A DNA stretch of 64,000 nucleotides, from positions 186,001-250,000 of the forward strand of contig CAVXFL010000016.1 in assembly GCA_963761015.1 (NCBI GenBank). Reading direction: 5' to 3'. The notes under the pieces were generated by a model. That model saw only the letters and a program-made list of their open reading frames with translations, had not been told where the DNA came from and ran no database searches. The position numbers and the translations under genes were made by a program. Below, piece after piece: positions 19,002 to 27,725 of this stretch (position 1 is the stretch's first letter; every line of letters starts with the position of its first letter). This stretch comes from CAVXFL01 sp963761015 (GTDB taxonomy: Bacteria; Pseudomonadota; Alphaproteobacteria; Acetobacterales; Acetobacteraceae).

Positions 19002-19778
19002 TCAGATCCAGCCGCCGTCCACGACGTAAATCTGATTCGTGCACATCCGGCTGTCGTCGGCGGCAAGCCACAGCACCATGCGCGCGATGTCCGGCGGATA
19101 CAGCTTTTCCTTCAGGCACTGGTTGCGCATCAGCTCGGCCTCGCCCTCCGGCGTCAGCCACAGCTTGATCTGCCGCTCGGTCATGATCCAGCCGGGAACC
19201 ACGCAGTTCACGCGGATGTCGTGCGGCCCGAGATCGCGCGCGAGGCCGCGCGTCAGCCCCTCGATACCGGCTTTCGCCGTGAGATAGGCGGGCATGCCGC
19301 CGAGCCCGAGATGCCAGCTCGACGAGCCGAAATTGACGATGGCGCCGCCGCCCGCCGCCCGCATGATCGGCGCCGCCGCCTGGGCCGCGAAGAACTGGTG
19401 ACGCAAATTGACCTGCATCCGCTCTTCCCAGTAGGCGACGGTCACGTCGGCGATCGCGTGCCGCTCGTCGTGGCCCGCGTTGTTCACCAGCGCCTTCAAC
19501 GGGCCGAGCGCCTGCGCCGCATCGGTGATCGCCGCTTGCAGCGCGGCGATGTCGCGAATGTCGCAATGGCGGAACCAGGGTTCGGGCGCGCCCGCGGCGG
19601 CGAGCCGTCCAGCCAACGCGGTCGCGGCCTCGTCCATGATGTCGACGAAGGCGACGCGCGCGCCTTGCTCGGCGAAGTGCGCGACCAGGGAGGCGCCGAT
19701 GCCGCTCGCGCCGCCGGTGATGAACACCACCCGCTCACGCAGGCTGGGATAGGTCGCGAATTTCGGTTCATCCGGCAT
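19002..19778 (-). CDS. SDR family NAD(P)-dependent oxidoreductase
   Basis: The 258-residue classical SDR has the cofactor motif TGGASGIG near residue 21, NNAG, and the catalytic Ser with YLTAK. The C-terminus RMCTNQIYVVDGGW is typical. The adjacent aldose epimerase overlaps it by 11 bp, so it is probably a sugar (for example xylose, arabinose or galactose) dehydrogenase, but this is inferred from context and the substrate cannot be read from the motifs. Confidence 0.88.
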   Translation of the reverse strand: MPDEPKFATYPSLRERVVFITGGASGIGASLVAHFAEQGARVAFVDIMDEAATALAGRLAAAGAPEPWFRHCDIRDIAALQAAITDAAQALGPLKALVNNAGHDERHAIADVTVAYWEERMQVNLRHQFFAAQAAAPIMRAAGGGAIVNFGSSSWHLGLGGMPAYLTAKAGIEGLTRGLARDLGPHDIRVNCVVPGWIMTERQIKLWLTPEGEAELMRNQCLKEKLYPPDIARMVLWLAADDSRMCTNQIYVVDGGWI

Positions 19779-20895
19779 GCGCGGTGTCTCCTCGGTCGGG
19801 CGAGCTGTCGGTCAGGAAGCGGAACACGGTTCGCGACCGGAACGTCTGTCCCGGCCTGAGTTCGGTGGAGGGGAAATTCGGCTGGTTCGGCGAGTCCGGA
19901 AAATGCTGCGTTTCCAGCGCGAGGCCGTCGGTCTGCCGATAGGTTGTGGCGCTCGAGCCGGCCAGCGTGCCGTCCAGGAAATTGCCGGAATAGAATTGCA
20001 GACCGGGTTCGGTGGTGAGCACCTCAAGAATGCGGCCGCCGCGTGGTTCGTGAAGCCGCGCGGCGAGCGTGAGCGCGCCTTCTTCCGGTTTGTTCAGCAC
20101 GTAGTTGAAATCGTAGCCGCGGGCATGGCGCATCTGCGCGTGCGGCGAGCGCAGCCGCGCGCCGATCGGAACGGCGCGGCGGAAATCGAGCGGCGTGCCG
20201 GCCACGGTAGCGATCTCGCCAGTCGGGCACAGCGTCGCGCCGATCGGCGTATAGCGATCGGCGTTGATCTCCAGCAAATGGTCGGCGATCGAACCGGAGC
20301 CGTTGCCGGCCAGGTTGAAATAGACGTGGTTGGTCAGGTTGACGACGGTCGGCCTATCCGTGGTCGCTGCGTAATCGATGCGGAATTCGCCGTCGTTGGT
20401 CAGGGCGTAGGTGACAGACGCGGTGAGGGTCCCGGGATAGCCCTCGTCACCGTCCGGGCTGACATGCGCGAGCACGGCGCCGACGCCGTCGGCGATGTCG
20501 CGCTTTTGCACGTCCCAAACGGCCGCGTTGAAACCACGGTTACCGCCGTGCAGCGAATTCGGACCGTTATTGGCGGCCAGGCGGTATTCCTTTCCGTCCA
20601 GCGAGAAGCGGGCGCCGCCGATGCGGTTGGCGTAGCGCCCGATCAGCGCGCCGAAATAGGCCGCGCGCTCGTTCTGGTAATCCGCGAGCGTGGGCAGCCC
20701 GAGGGTGATGTCCGCCATCGCTCCGCGCCGGTCCGGCGCCTCGATGCGCGTGATGACGCCGCCGTAGCTCATGAACGTCACGGACAGGCCGGCGGCGTTG
20801 CGCATCGTGTAGAGCGCAACGGACCGGCCATCGACGCTGCCGATCATGGTCGTGTCCATCGATGCCGCGCGGTTTTTGCTCGCATGCTGGCTCAT
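19768..20895 (-). CDS. galM: Aldose 1-epimerase
   Basis: The 375-residue protein has the galactose mutarotase signatures GRYANRIGGARFSLDG, NNGPNSLHGGNRGFN, VVNLTNHVYFNLAG with the catalytic His, and LTTEPGLQFYSGNF with the catalytic Glu. It interconverts the anomers of aldoses, supplying the form used by the downstream, overlapping SDR. An internal ATG at residue 13 (MDTTMIGSVDG) is an alternative start. The upstream neighbour is the broken vapC, with 4 bp of overlap. Confidence 0.94.
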   Translation of the reverse strand: MSQHASKNRAASMDTTMIGSVDGRSVALYTMRNAAGLSVTFMSYGGVITRIEAPDRRGAMADITLGLPTLADYQNERAAYFGALIGRYANRIGGARFSLDGKEYRLAANNGPNSLHGGNRGFNAAVWDVQKRDIADGVGAVLAHVSPDGDEGYPGTLTASVTYALTNDGEFRIDYAATTDRPTVVNLTNHVYFNLAGNGSGSIADHLLEINADRYTPIGATLCPTGEIATVAGTPLDFRRAVPIGARLRSPHAQMRHARGYDFNYVLNKPEEGALTLAARLHEPRGGRILEVLTTEPGLQFYSGNFLDGTLAGSSATTYRQTDGLALETQHFPDSPNQPNFPSTELRPGQTFRSRTVFRFLTDSSPDRGDTAHAG

Positions 20896-21121
20896 TCAAG
20901 TAACTTCCAAGGGTCAAGAACATCGACGCCACACGCGGCGAAGCCGTTCGCATCCCGTGTGGCGATTGCGGCGCCGTAGGCCCGCGCGGTGGCGGCGATC
21001 ATCGCGTCGGCCGTCGTGATCGGCCGTCCGGTGGTTTCCCGGAACGCACGAATTTCGGCATAGCGCGCGGCTAGACCGGGTGCATCAGCTCCGAAATGAC
21101 ACTCGTGTCCAGAAGGATCAC
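20892..21121 (-). pseudogene. vapC: VapC-type PIN toxin with internal deletion
   Basis: From the GTG at 21121 the strand encodes VILLDTSVISELMHPV and then a stop. In another frame it resumes with LAARYAEIRAFRETTGRPI, TTADAMIAATARAYGAAIAT and ATRDANGFAACGVDVLDPW, the C-terminal half of a PIN-domain VapC. About 60-65 central residues, normally including one of the acidic metal ligands, are missing at the joint near 21072. The GTG overlaps the vapB stop (GTGA), the normal toxin-antitoxin arrangement. The toxin is dead in this sequence; one extra base cannot explain it. Confidence 0.85.
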
Positions 21122-21390
21122 CGGTCGTAATCCGGCGCGGAAAAATCCGGGGATGGTCGGTCCCGCGCGAACTCGCGGGCAGGCAGATCGAGTTCGACAC
21201 CGCCGAGCGGTTCGAACAGGCGACGCGCCAAGTCGCCGAGCGGCTTCGTCGCGGTGGCGTCCTCGCGCGCGACCGCCGAGCGCAGCAGCTCACGGGCTTC
21301 CTCCTCGAGCGACCGACCGCGCCGCCCGGCGCGCTCCTTGAGCCGGGCATGGAGCGCATCGTCGATCTTCCGGATGAGCAGGGTGGCCAT
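21118..21390 (-). CDS. vapB: VapB/FitA-like ribbon-helix-helix antitoxin
   Basis: The 90-residue protein starts MATLLIRKIDDALHARLKERA, a ribbon-helix-helix DNA-binding fold as in FitA and Arc-type antitoxins, followed by GRRGRSLEEEARELLRSAV. The C-terminus (PLGDLARRLFEPLGGVELDL, REFARDRPSPDF) would wrap the cognate PIN toxin and still looks complete. With the toxin broken this gene is an orphan antitoxin. An upstream in-frame ATG at 21402 would add four residues. Confidence 0.85.
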   Translation of the reverse strand: MATLLIRKIDDALHARLKERAGRRGRSLEEEARELLRSAVAREDATATKPLGDLARRLFEPLGGVELDLPAREFARDRPSPDFSAPDYDR

Positions 21391-21437
21391 CGGCGACCTC
21401 ATGGGGCCGCTATCACCGGATAGCAAGGAGTTCGCCT

Positions 21438-22680
21438 TCAAGCCCAGCGGGCGGATTGGCGCGCGGCGTGGGCCTTGAGGTCGTGGGCCGGGTCGGCGGC
21501 CTGGTCGGGGGTGAGGTCGGGGGCGGTGGCCAGGAGGCGGCGGGCGGCGATGTGGTCGGCCGGGCGGTTCACCGATTCGATGCCGATCAGGCGGCCCTCG
21601 CGGTAGCAGAAAACGGAGAAACGGCCGGAATCGGCGTCGCCGCGCGGCACGGCCTGATCGTGCCCGGCCGTCAGCCCGGCGATTTGCAGGCGCAGCTCGC
21701 CCTGGTCGCTCCAGAACCACGGGACGGCCGCATACGGCGCCGGGCGGCCGGCCAGCCGCGCGGCCACGCAGCGCGCCTGATCGACCGCGTTCTGCACCGA
21801 TTCCAGCCGCGCCATGCCGTCGGCGAACCGGCTCGGGTAGCGCGCGCAGTCGCCGATGGCGGAAATGGCCGGGTCGGCGGTCGCGAGCGTCGCGTCGACA
21901 ACGATGCCGTCGCTCGTGGCCAGTCCGGCAGCCGCGGCGAGTTCGTCGTCGGGCGCGACGCCGATGCAAATCACGACCAGGTCCGCGCGCAAGACCTCGC
22001 CCCGCGTTGTCTCGGCACCGACCGCGCGCCCGCTTTCCCCGAGCACGCGGACGATGCTGGTATCGAACAGGAAGCGCGTGCCCCAGCTTGCGTGCGCGGC
22101 GGCGAAGAAGCGGGCCACTGGCGGGGAGACCACGCGCGCCATGACGCGTCCGGTCGCCTCGACAACCCGCACGTCCTTGCCCTGCTTGGCGGCAACCGCG
22201 GCGATCTCCAGGCCAATGAAGCCGGCGCCGACCAGCACCACCGCGCGCGCCTCGGTCAACCGCTCGCGCAACGCCGTCGCATCGGCGAGCGTGCGCAGAT
22301 ACATCACGCCGTCCAGATCTTCTCCCGGGACCGGCAGCCGCCGCGGCCGGGCTCCGGTCGCCAGGATCAGGTGCTCGTAGGCAAGCGTGGCGCCCGAAAC
22401 TGACCAGCCGCCGCTCGCGCCGCGCGATGGCGCTCACCCGCTCGCCGAGCCGGCGTTCGATGTCATGCTGGGCGTAAAAGCTTTCCGGCCGCAGCCGCAC
22501 CGCCTCGGCCTGCATGGTCCCGGCCAGATAGGCCTTCGACAGCGGCGGACGTTGGTACGGGAGATCGGGCTCCTCGCCGATCAGCGTGATCCGGCCGCAA
22601 TAGCCTTCCTCGCGCAGCGACATCGCCGCCTGGAAGCCGCCCTGGCCGGCGCCGAGCACGACGACGCCGGCGCCTTCCAT
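21438..22680 (-). CDS. NAD(P)/FAD-dependent ferredoxin reductase (frameshifted here)
   Basis: The N-terminus VVVLGAGQGGFQAAMSLREEG and LPYQRPPLSKAYLAG is the FAD-binding part, and VVLVGAGFIGLEIAAVAAKQG with AISAIGDCARYPSRF the NAD and second FAD motifs of the putidaredoxin/rhodocoxin reductase family. An extra base in an AAA run at 22397-22399 breaks the frame; removing it gives LVSSGATLAYEHLILATGARPRRLP. It would pass electrons from NAD(P)H to the ferredoxin whose stop overlaps its start (ATGA). No oxygenase is adjacent, so the final acceptor is unknown. Confidence 0.9.
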
Positions 22681-23003
22681 CAGATTTGCGTCTCCGGCAA
22701 GCGCACGATCAGGCCGTCGAATGCCGGCGTGGCGACGAGCTGGCAGCTCAGCCGGCTGTTCGGCCGCCGCTCGCTGCGCGTGCATTCCAGCATCTCGTCC
22801 TCGGTGCTGCTCATCGGCGGCAGGCGGTCGAGCTGGCTCGCGTCCACGTAGACGTGGCAGGTCGCGCACATCATGGAGCCGCCGCATTCGGCGACGATAC
22901 CGTCGATGCCGTTGGCGATCGCCGCCTGCATGACGCTGGTCCCGACCGGCACGTCCAGCGCGCGCTCGGCGCCGTCGTAATCGATGTAGGTGACTTTCGG
23001 CAT
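22680..23003 (-). CDS. 2Fe-2S ferredoxin (adrenodoxin/putidaredoxin type)
   Basis: The 107-residue protein begins MPKVTYIDYDGAERALDVPVG and carries the cluster ligands in ECGGSMMCATCHVYV and a later LECTRSERRPNSRLSCQ. This C-x5-C-x2-C...C spacing and the length are those of P450- or hydroxylase-linked ferredoxins. It is co-transcribed with the reductase downstream, to which it donates or from which it receives electrons. It diverges from the SMP-30 gene across 248 bp. Confidence 0.93.
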   Translation of the reverse strand: MPKVTYIDYDGAERALDVPVGTSVMQAAIANGIDGIVAECGGSMMCATCHVYVDASQLDRLPPMSSTEDEMLECTRSERRPNSRLSCQLVATPAFDGLIVRLPETQI

Positions 23004-23251
23004 CCCAATCCCTCTGTTGGCGGCCCTGCTGTTGGCGGCGGGCGCGGCGGCAGCGCGTTCAATATGGCTTCGGCCCCATGCGCGCCACCATCCGCCCGAC
23101 GCAGCCGTGGATGAAGGTGCCGAAGGTGCGATGGCCGCCGCGCGCGAGCTTAACCCATTCGTCCGCCTGGTTGCAGACCATTGCGCCAAGCGGATATCGT
23201 CGGCGCGCCGGGGTTGCGGCCCCGGGCGCAAAAAACACGGGAGGAAATGCG

Positions 23252-24361
23252 ATGACGACGAGTGACAAGACTGTTGCCGCTTGCGGCCGGGCGCGTTGGC
23301 GCGGTTACGCGAGCGTAGCGGGCGCGGTATTGGGGCTGTTGCTGGCCGCCGGTGCGGCCTTTGCGGACGATCCCGGATTCCCCGCGCCGACCGGTGATCC
23401 GAGCGTGCTGCCTTCCGGGGCCAAACTGGACCGCGTGTTCAACGGCGGCTGCATGCTCACCGAAGGCGTCGCCACCAGCCCGGACGGCATGGTGTATTTC
23501 AGCGACATTACCTTCACCAAGTTCTGCAAGGATCCGTCGGGCAAATTCGCGCAGGCCGGGAATATCTGGAAATACGACCCCAAGACGAAGCAGGCGACAA
23601 TCTTCCGCTCGCCGAGCGGCATGTCGAACGGGATGAAGTTCGATGCCGATGGCAACCTGCTCATCGCCGAGGGCGCCGATTTCGGCGGCCGCATGTTGGT
23701 CAAGACCGATATGAAAACCGGCAAGAGCTACATCCTGAGCGGGCTCTACAACGGCCAGCCGTACAATTCGCTGAACGATCTGACCATCGACACGAAGGGC
23801 CGCGTCTACTTCACCGATCCGCGTTATCTCGGCTGGGAGCCGATGAACCAGCCGGTGCAGGCGGTCTATCGCCTCGACCCGGACGGCAAGGTCACGCGGC
23901 TGATCACCGACGCGGGCAAGCCGAACGGCGTGCAGGTCTCGCCCGATCAGAAAACGCTTTACGTGCTCGGCCACGACAACGGCGCGCACGATTTCCTGCA
24001 GAAGGGCGAGACGGCGCAGAAGGGCCTGATGGCGCTGCTCGCCTACGACCTCGCGCCGGACGGCACCGTCAGCAACCGCCGTATGGTCGTCAACTGGCTG
24101 CCGAATGACGGCGGCGACGGCATGACGATCGATACCGACGGCAACCTGTATATCGCGGTACGCAGCGAAGCCGCGCCGGGGCTCTACATCTACTCGCCGC
24201 AAGGCAAGCAGCTCGCCCACGTCTCCACCGGCAAGGAACTGCCGACCAACGTCGCGTTCGGCTACGGCGACGACGCCAACTTGCTCTACCTCACCTCCGG
24301 CAAGAGCCTGTACACCATTCGGCTCGCGAAGAAGGGCTGGCACCTGCCGGCCTCGCATTGA
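23252..24361 (+). CDS. SMP-30/gluconolactonase/LRE family protein, exported
   Basis: The 370-residue protein has an N-terminal signal peptide (GAVLGLLLAAGAAFADD) and a six-bladed propeller of the SMP-30/Gluconolactonase/LRE family: EGVATSPDGMVYFSDI, GMSNGMKFDADGNLLIAEGAD, YNSLNDLTIDTKGRVYFTDP and GGDGMTIDTDGNLYIAV. These enzymes hydrolyse sugar or other lactones with a bound divalent metal. GGGAGG precedes the ATG. It is the first gene of the periplasmic oxidation cluster and may open a lactone produced by one of the dehydrogenases, which is inferred. Confidence 0.88.
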   Translation: MTTSDKTVAACGRARWRGYASVAGAVLGLLLAAGAAFADDPGFPAPTGDPSVLPSGAKLDRVFNGGCMLTEGVATSPDGMVYFSDITFTKFCKDPSGKFAQAGNIWKYDPKTKQATIFRSPSGMSNGMKFDADGNLLIAEGADFGGRMLVKTDMKTGKSYILSGLYNGQPYNSLNDLTIDTKGRVYFTDPRYLGWEPMNQPVQAVYRLDPDGKVTRLITDAGKPNGVQVSPDQKTLYVLGHDNGAHDFLQKGETAQKGLMALLAYDLAPDGTVSNRRMVVNWLPNDGGDGMTIDTDGNLYIAVRSEAAPGLYIYSPQGKQLAHVSTGKELPTNVAFGYGDDANLLYLTSGKSLYTIRLAKKGWHLPASH

Positions 24362-24367
24362 CCGCGG

Positions 24368-24399
24368 CTCGCGCGAGGGTTGCACATCCCTCGCGCGAG
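24368..24399. terminator. 12-bp perfect stem-loop after the SMP-30 gene
   Basis: CTCGCGCGAGGG (24368-24379) and its exact complement CCCTCGCGCGAG (24388-24399) flank an 8-nt loop, starting 6 bp after the stop codon. No T-run follows, so it may be an RNA-stability or partial-termination element. The rest of the roughly 430-bp gap before the Rieske gene shows no recognised feature beyond possible alternative starts. Confidence 0.5.
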
Positions 24400-24790
24400 C
24401 GCGTCTCGCTGGCGCAAAAGAGACAGCACATCGCGAAGATTGCGGGCGAGTAGCGGTTTTCCGCTATGGCGTCTTCGGCGCGGTACTCATCCGGCGATAC
24501 GGCGCGTCCGCGGCTCCACAAACGGGCAGGGCTTGACCGCAATGTTTGAGCGTGGCCAGTATGGCCTAGGTCAGCGCGGACCAGCCAAACAATTTGCAGC
24601 GCGACGGACCGACGGGGAGGATATGGCCCAGGCAACTGCGACGACGTGGCAGAGCCTTCGCTTTGTTGACGTATTACTCACACGCGAACCGACTCGATGC
24701 TTCCTCGCCAGGGGATGCGCCAGCGTGACGCGCGAAGAACGCGCCCCGAGCATCCCGGTTTCCGTTTCCGATCGGCGCGACGGACCCGCC

Positions 24791-25358
24791 ATGGGCTGCG
24801 CCTGTCGCCGGCGACTCCTGGGCGCGGGGCTGGCGGCGGCGCTGTTGCCGATGACCGCGCCCGCGCGCGCCGACGACGACGAAGCCAAGGCCGCGCATCC
24901 CAAGGCCGGCGATCAGATGGTGTTCCTGGAGCCGCCGCACCAAGGCAAGGTCATCAAGGCCGAGCATATCAAGCTCGGCGGTCCGCAGACATTGGCGTGG
25001 CCGTACGATGCGGACAAGAAACTCGTGCTCGACGGCTCGCGGCTGAATCAGTTGCTGGTCTGTACGGCTCGATCCGGCGACGCTCTCGGCCGACGAGAAG
25101 CCGCGCGCCCCCGAGGGCATCATGGCCTTTTCGGCGATCTGCACGCACGCGGGCTGTACCGTCTCGGGCTGGATGCCGAAGCAGCAGCGGTTCCTTTGCC
25201 CCTGTCACGGGTCGGAATACGATCCGAAGCTAGGTGCGAAAGCCGTCTTCGGGCCAGCGCCGCGTCGGCTCGCGGCGCTGCCGCTCAAGATCTCCCATGG
25301 CGTGCTGACGGCCACGGGAGGGTTCATCGGCCGGGTGGGCTTCTCGCCCATGACTTAG
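24791..25358 (+). CDS. Exported Rieske 2Fe-2S protein (frameshifted here)
   Basis: The N-terminus CRRRLLGAGLAAALLPMTAPARA resembles a twin-arginine signal. After correction the protein is about 188 residues with the complete Rieske cluster motifs CTHAGC and CPCHGS, including the extra cysteine pair of high-potential bc1/arsenite-oxidase-type proteins. An extra T near 25061 (GTCTGTACGG for GTCGTACGG) breaks the frame; removing it gives LLVVRLDPATLSADEKPRAPEGIMAFSAICTH. In-frame GTG 24725 and ATG 24623, the latter with a good GGGGAGG site, are alternative starts. It lies between an exported lactonase-like protein and a PQQ dehydrogenase, so a periplasmic electron-carrier role is inferred. Confidence 0.85.
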
Positions 25359-25427
25359 CCGAAAACTCGATGCCGCAAGGCAAACGCGGCGGCGACGTTT
25401 CAGCCGCCAATGGTGGGAGGTAACAGA

Positions 25428-27182
25428 ATGCGTGGGGTACGAACGACCATAGGCTTGGCCTTCGCGGCCGGGATGCTGTACGGCCTGCATCCAACGACCG
25501 CGTCGGCACAGAACGCCGGCCAGCTCGATACGCTGCGGCACATCACGAACTATACGCCGGTCACCCAGCAGCGGCTGGAAAATCCCGAGCCGGGCAACTG
25601 GATCCTCTACCGGCGCACCTACAACTGGCACGGCTTCAGCCCGCTCGATAAGATCAACGCCGGCAACGTGAAAGGGCTGACGCCGGTTTGGACGATGTCG
25701 ACCGGCGTGATCGAAGGCCACGAAGCGCCGCCGCTGGTGAACAACGGCATCATGTTCGTCGCCACCCCGCAGGACCAGGTGCTGGCGATCGACGCCAAGT
25801 CCGGCGACCTGTTCTGGCGCTACAAGGCGAAGCTGCCCGAGGATCTGTTCCAGTTGCATCCCACCAGCCGCGGCGTCGGCTTCTGGGGCGACCGGGTGTT
25901 CCTGGCGCAGACCGACGCCAAGGTGGTCGCGCTCGACGCGCGCACCGGCAAGGTGGACTGGAGCAAGACCGTCGACGATTACCGCAAGGGCTACTACACG
26001 ACCCTGATGCCGCTGGTCGTCGACGGCAAGGTGATCATCGGCGTATCCGGCGGTGAATACGGTATCCGTGGTTATGTCGCGGCGTACGACGCCAATGACG
26101 GCCATCAGCTTTACCGCACCTACACCATTCCGGCGCCGGGCGAGCAGGGCCACGACACCTGGAAGTCCGACGCCTGGAAGACCGGCGGCGGCGGCGCATG
26201 GATCGGCGGCAGCTACGATCCGGGCAGCAAGACGGTTTACTGGGGCGTCGGCAACCCGTCGCCGTGGCCCGGCCCGTCGCATCCCGGCGACAACCTCTAC
26301 ACCACCTCGACGATCGCGTTCGATCCCGGCAGCGGCAAGCTGAAGTCGCACTTCCAGTACCAGTGGAACGATTCCTGGGACTGGGACGAGATCGACCCGC
26401 CGATGCTGGTCAACATGGACGTGAACGGCAAGTCGGGCGACTATCTCGTGCATCCGGCGCGCGACGGCTACCTCTGGGTGCTGAAGCAGGGTCCGGAATC
26501 GATCGACTACGTCGCGTCGCAGAAGTTCGTGAACCAGGACGCGTTCGCGAGCATCGATCCCAAGACCGGCCGGCCGAGCTATAATCCGGAGCACAAGCCG
26601 GTCATCGGCAAGCTGATCTACTTCTGCCCCTCGCTCTGGGGCGGCAAGGACTGGCTGTCCGCGTCTTACGCCGACTCCAACAAGCTGCTCGTCATCCCCG
26701 CGCAGAACGACATGTGCGGCCAGATGGAAGGGCGGGTGGAGCCGTACGTTCCTGGCCAGCTCTGGCTCGGAACCGATCCGAACGGCTTGCTGCTGCGGCC
26801 GATCGGCGACCACATCGGCGAACTGCAGGCGTGGGATCTGAACAAGGGCAAGAAGGTATGGCAGCATAACTACCCGACCATGCTGTTCGGCTCGGTGCTG
26901 ACGACCGGCGGCGACCTGACCTTCATCGGCGGCAGCGACGATCGCTTCTTCCGCGCCTTCAACACGAAGACCGGCGATTTGTTGTGGCAGATGCGCCTGA
27001 ACTCGGGCATCATCGGCATGCCGACCGCCTTCTCGGTGGACGGCAAGGAATACATCGCCGTGCAGGCCGGCTGGGGCGTCGATGGTCAGCGCATCACCGA
27101 CGGCCTGTCCAAGACCAAGCTTCACGTGAACCCGGACGCGCCGCAGGGCGGAGTGGTATGGGTGTTTGCGGTAAATCACTAA
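25428..27182 (+). CDS. PQQ-dependent alcohol dehydrogenase, atypical
   Basis: The 584-residue protein has a signal peptide (GLAFAAGMLYGLHPTTASAQ) and the eight-bladed propeller of the methanol/ethanol dehydrogenase family: NWILYRRTYNWHGFSPLDKI, IGVSGGEYGIRGYVAAYDA and tryptophan-docking repeats such as DLFWRYKAK. There is no cytochrome c domain. Two departures are visible. The vicinal Cys-Cys pair of the active site is missing; the aligned segment reads QLHPTSRGVGFW. The catalytic segment reads NDSWDWDEID, giving Asp-x-Asp as in lanthanide-using enzymes. GGGAGG at 25415-25420 supports the ATG at 25428. Substrate unknown. Confidence 0.9.
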   Translation: MRGVRTTIGLAFAAGMLYGLHPTTASAQNAGQLDTLRHITNYTPVTQQRLENPEPGNWILYRRTYNWHGFSPLDKINAGNVKGLTPVWTMSTGVIEGHEAPPLVNNGIMFVATPQDQVLAIDAKSGDLFWRYKAKLPEDLFQLHPTSRGVGFWGDRVFLAQTDAKVVALDARTGKVDWSKTVDDYRKGYYTTLMPLVVDGKVIIGVSGGEYGIRGYVAAYDANDGHQLYRTYTIPAPGEQGHDTWKSDAWKTGGGGAWIGGSYDPGSKTVYWGVGNPSPWPGPSHPGDNLYTTSTIAFDPGSGKLKSHFQYQWNDSWDWDEIDPPMLVNMDVNGKSGDYLVHPARDGYLWVLKQGPESIDYVASQKFVNQDAFASIDPKTGRPSYNPEHKPVIGKLIYFCPSLWGGKDWLSASYADSNKLLVIPAQNDMCGQMEGRVEPYVPGQLWLGTDPNGLLLRPIGDHIGELQAWDLNKGKKVWQHNYPTMLFGSVLTTGGDLTFIGGSDDRFFRAFNTKTGDLLWQMRLNSGIIGMPTAFSVDGKEYIAVQAGWGVDGQRITDGLSKTKLHVNPDAPQGGVVWVFAVNH

Positions 27183-27210
27183 CGGCCGCTAGAAGCCACT
27201 CGAAACTGAC

Positions 27211-27238
27211 GGAGGGGGCGGCCCTGTGCCGCCCTCCA
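27211..27238 (+). terminator. Possible attenuating stem-loop after the PQQ dehydrogenase
   Basis: GGAGGGGGCGG and CCGCCCTCC can pair with a 2-base bulge around a 7-nt loop, about 30 bp after the dehydrogenase stop and 33 bp before the next start. No T-run follows. It could lower expression of the downstream Mo-enzyme genes. Confidence 0.3.
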
Positions 27239-27270
27239 ACCGCATTTTGGCAACATTACGGAGCTGAACG

Positions 27271-27724
27271 ATGATCACTCTGCGCGTCAACGGGCAGGAG
27301 CAATCGTTCGATGGGGACCCGACGCTTCCGCTGCTGTGGTACCTCAGAGACGAAGTCGGCCTGACCGGAACCAAATTCGGCTGCGGGGAAGCCCTGTGCG
27401 GCGCCTGCACCGTGCATCTGAGCGGACAGGCGGTCCGTTCTTGCATCGTCACGATGGCGGACGCCTCCGGCAAGGACGTCGTCACCATCGAAGGTCTCGA
27501 CCCGAAGGGCGACCACCCGGTTCAGCGCGCCTGGCGCGCGGTGAACGTGCCGCAATGCGGCTTCTGCCAGGCCGGCCAGATCATGCAGGCCTCGGCGCTG
27601 CTGACGCAGAACTCCGAACCCGTCGGTCGAGCAAATCCACACCGCGATGGCGGGGAATATCTGTCGCTGCGGGTGCTACCAGCGCATCGAGGCGGCGATC
27701 CGCCTCGCAGCCACGGGAGCGTGA
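27271..27724 (+). CDS. (2Fe-2S)-binding subunit of a Mo-hydroxylase, IorA/CoxS-like (frameshifted here)
   Basis: The roughly 150-residue protein has two 2Fe-2S motifs: GCGEALCGACTVHL with a downstream Cys, and CGFCQAGQIMQ with NICRCGCYQRI. An extra C near 27620 (GAACCCG for GAACCG) breaks the frame between the two halves of the second motif; removing it restores SEPSVEQIHTAMAGNICRCG, and the stop at 27722-27724 then abuts the next gene. This small subunit shuttles electrons from the molybdenum site. No FAD subunit gene is present, as in isoquinoline 1-oxidoreductase and acetic-acid-bacterial aldehyde dehydrogenases. Confidence 0.93.
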
Positions 27725-27725
27725 C

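Noticed and set aside
23059..23268. 69-codon minus-strand frame upstream of the ferredoxin
   Set aside because: It overlaps the promoter region and start of the SMP-30 gene and matches no family I recognise. A small real gene is possible but unsupported.
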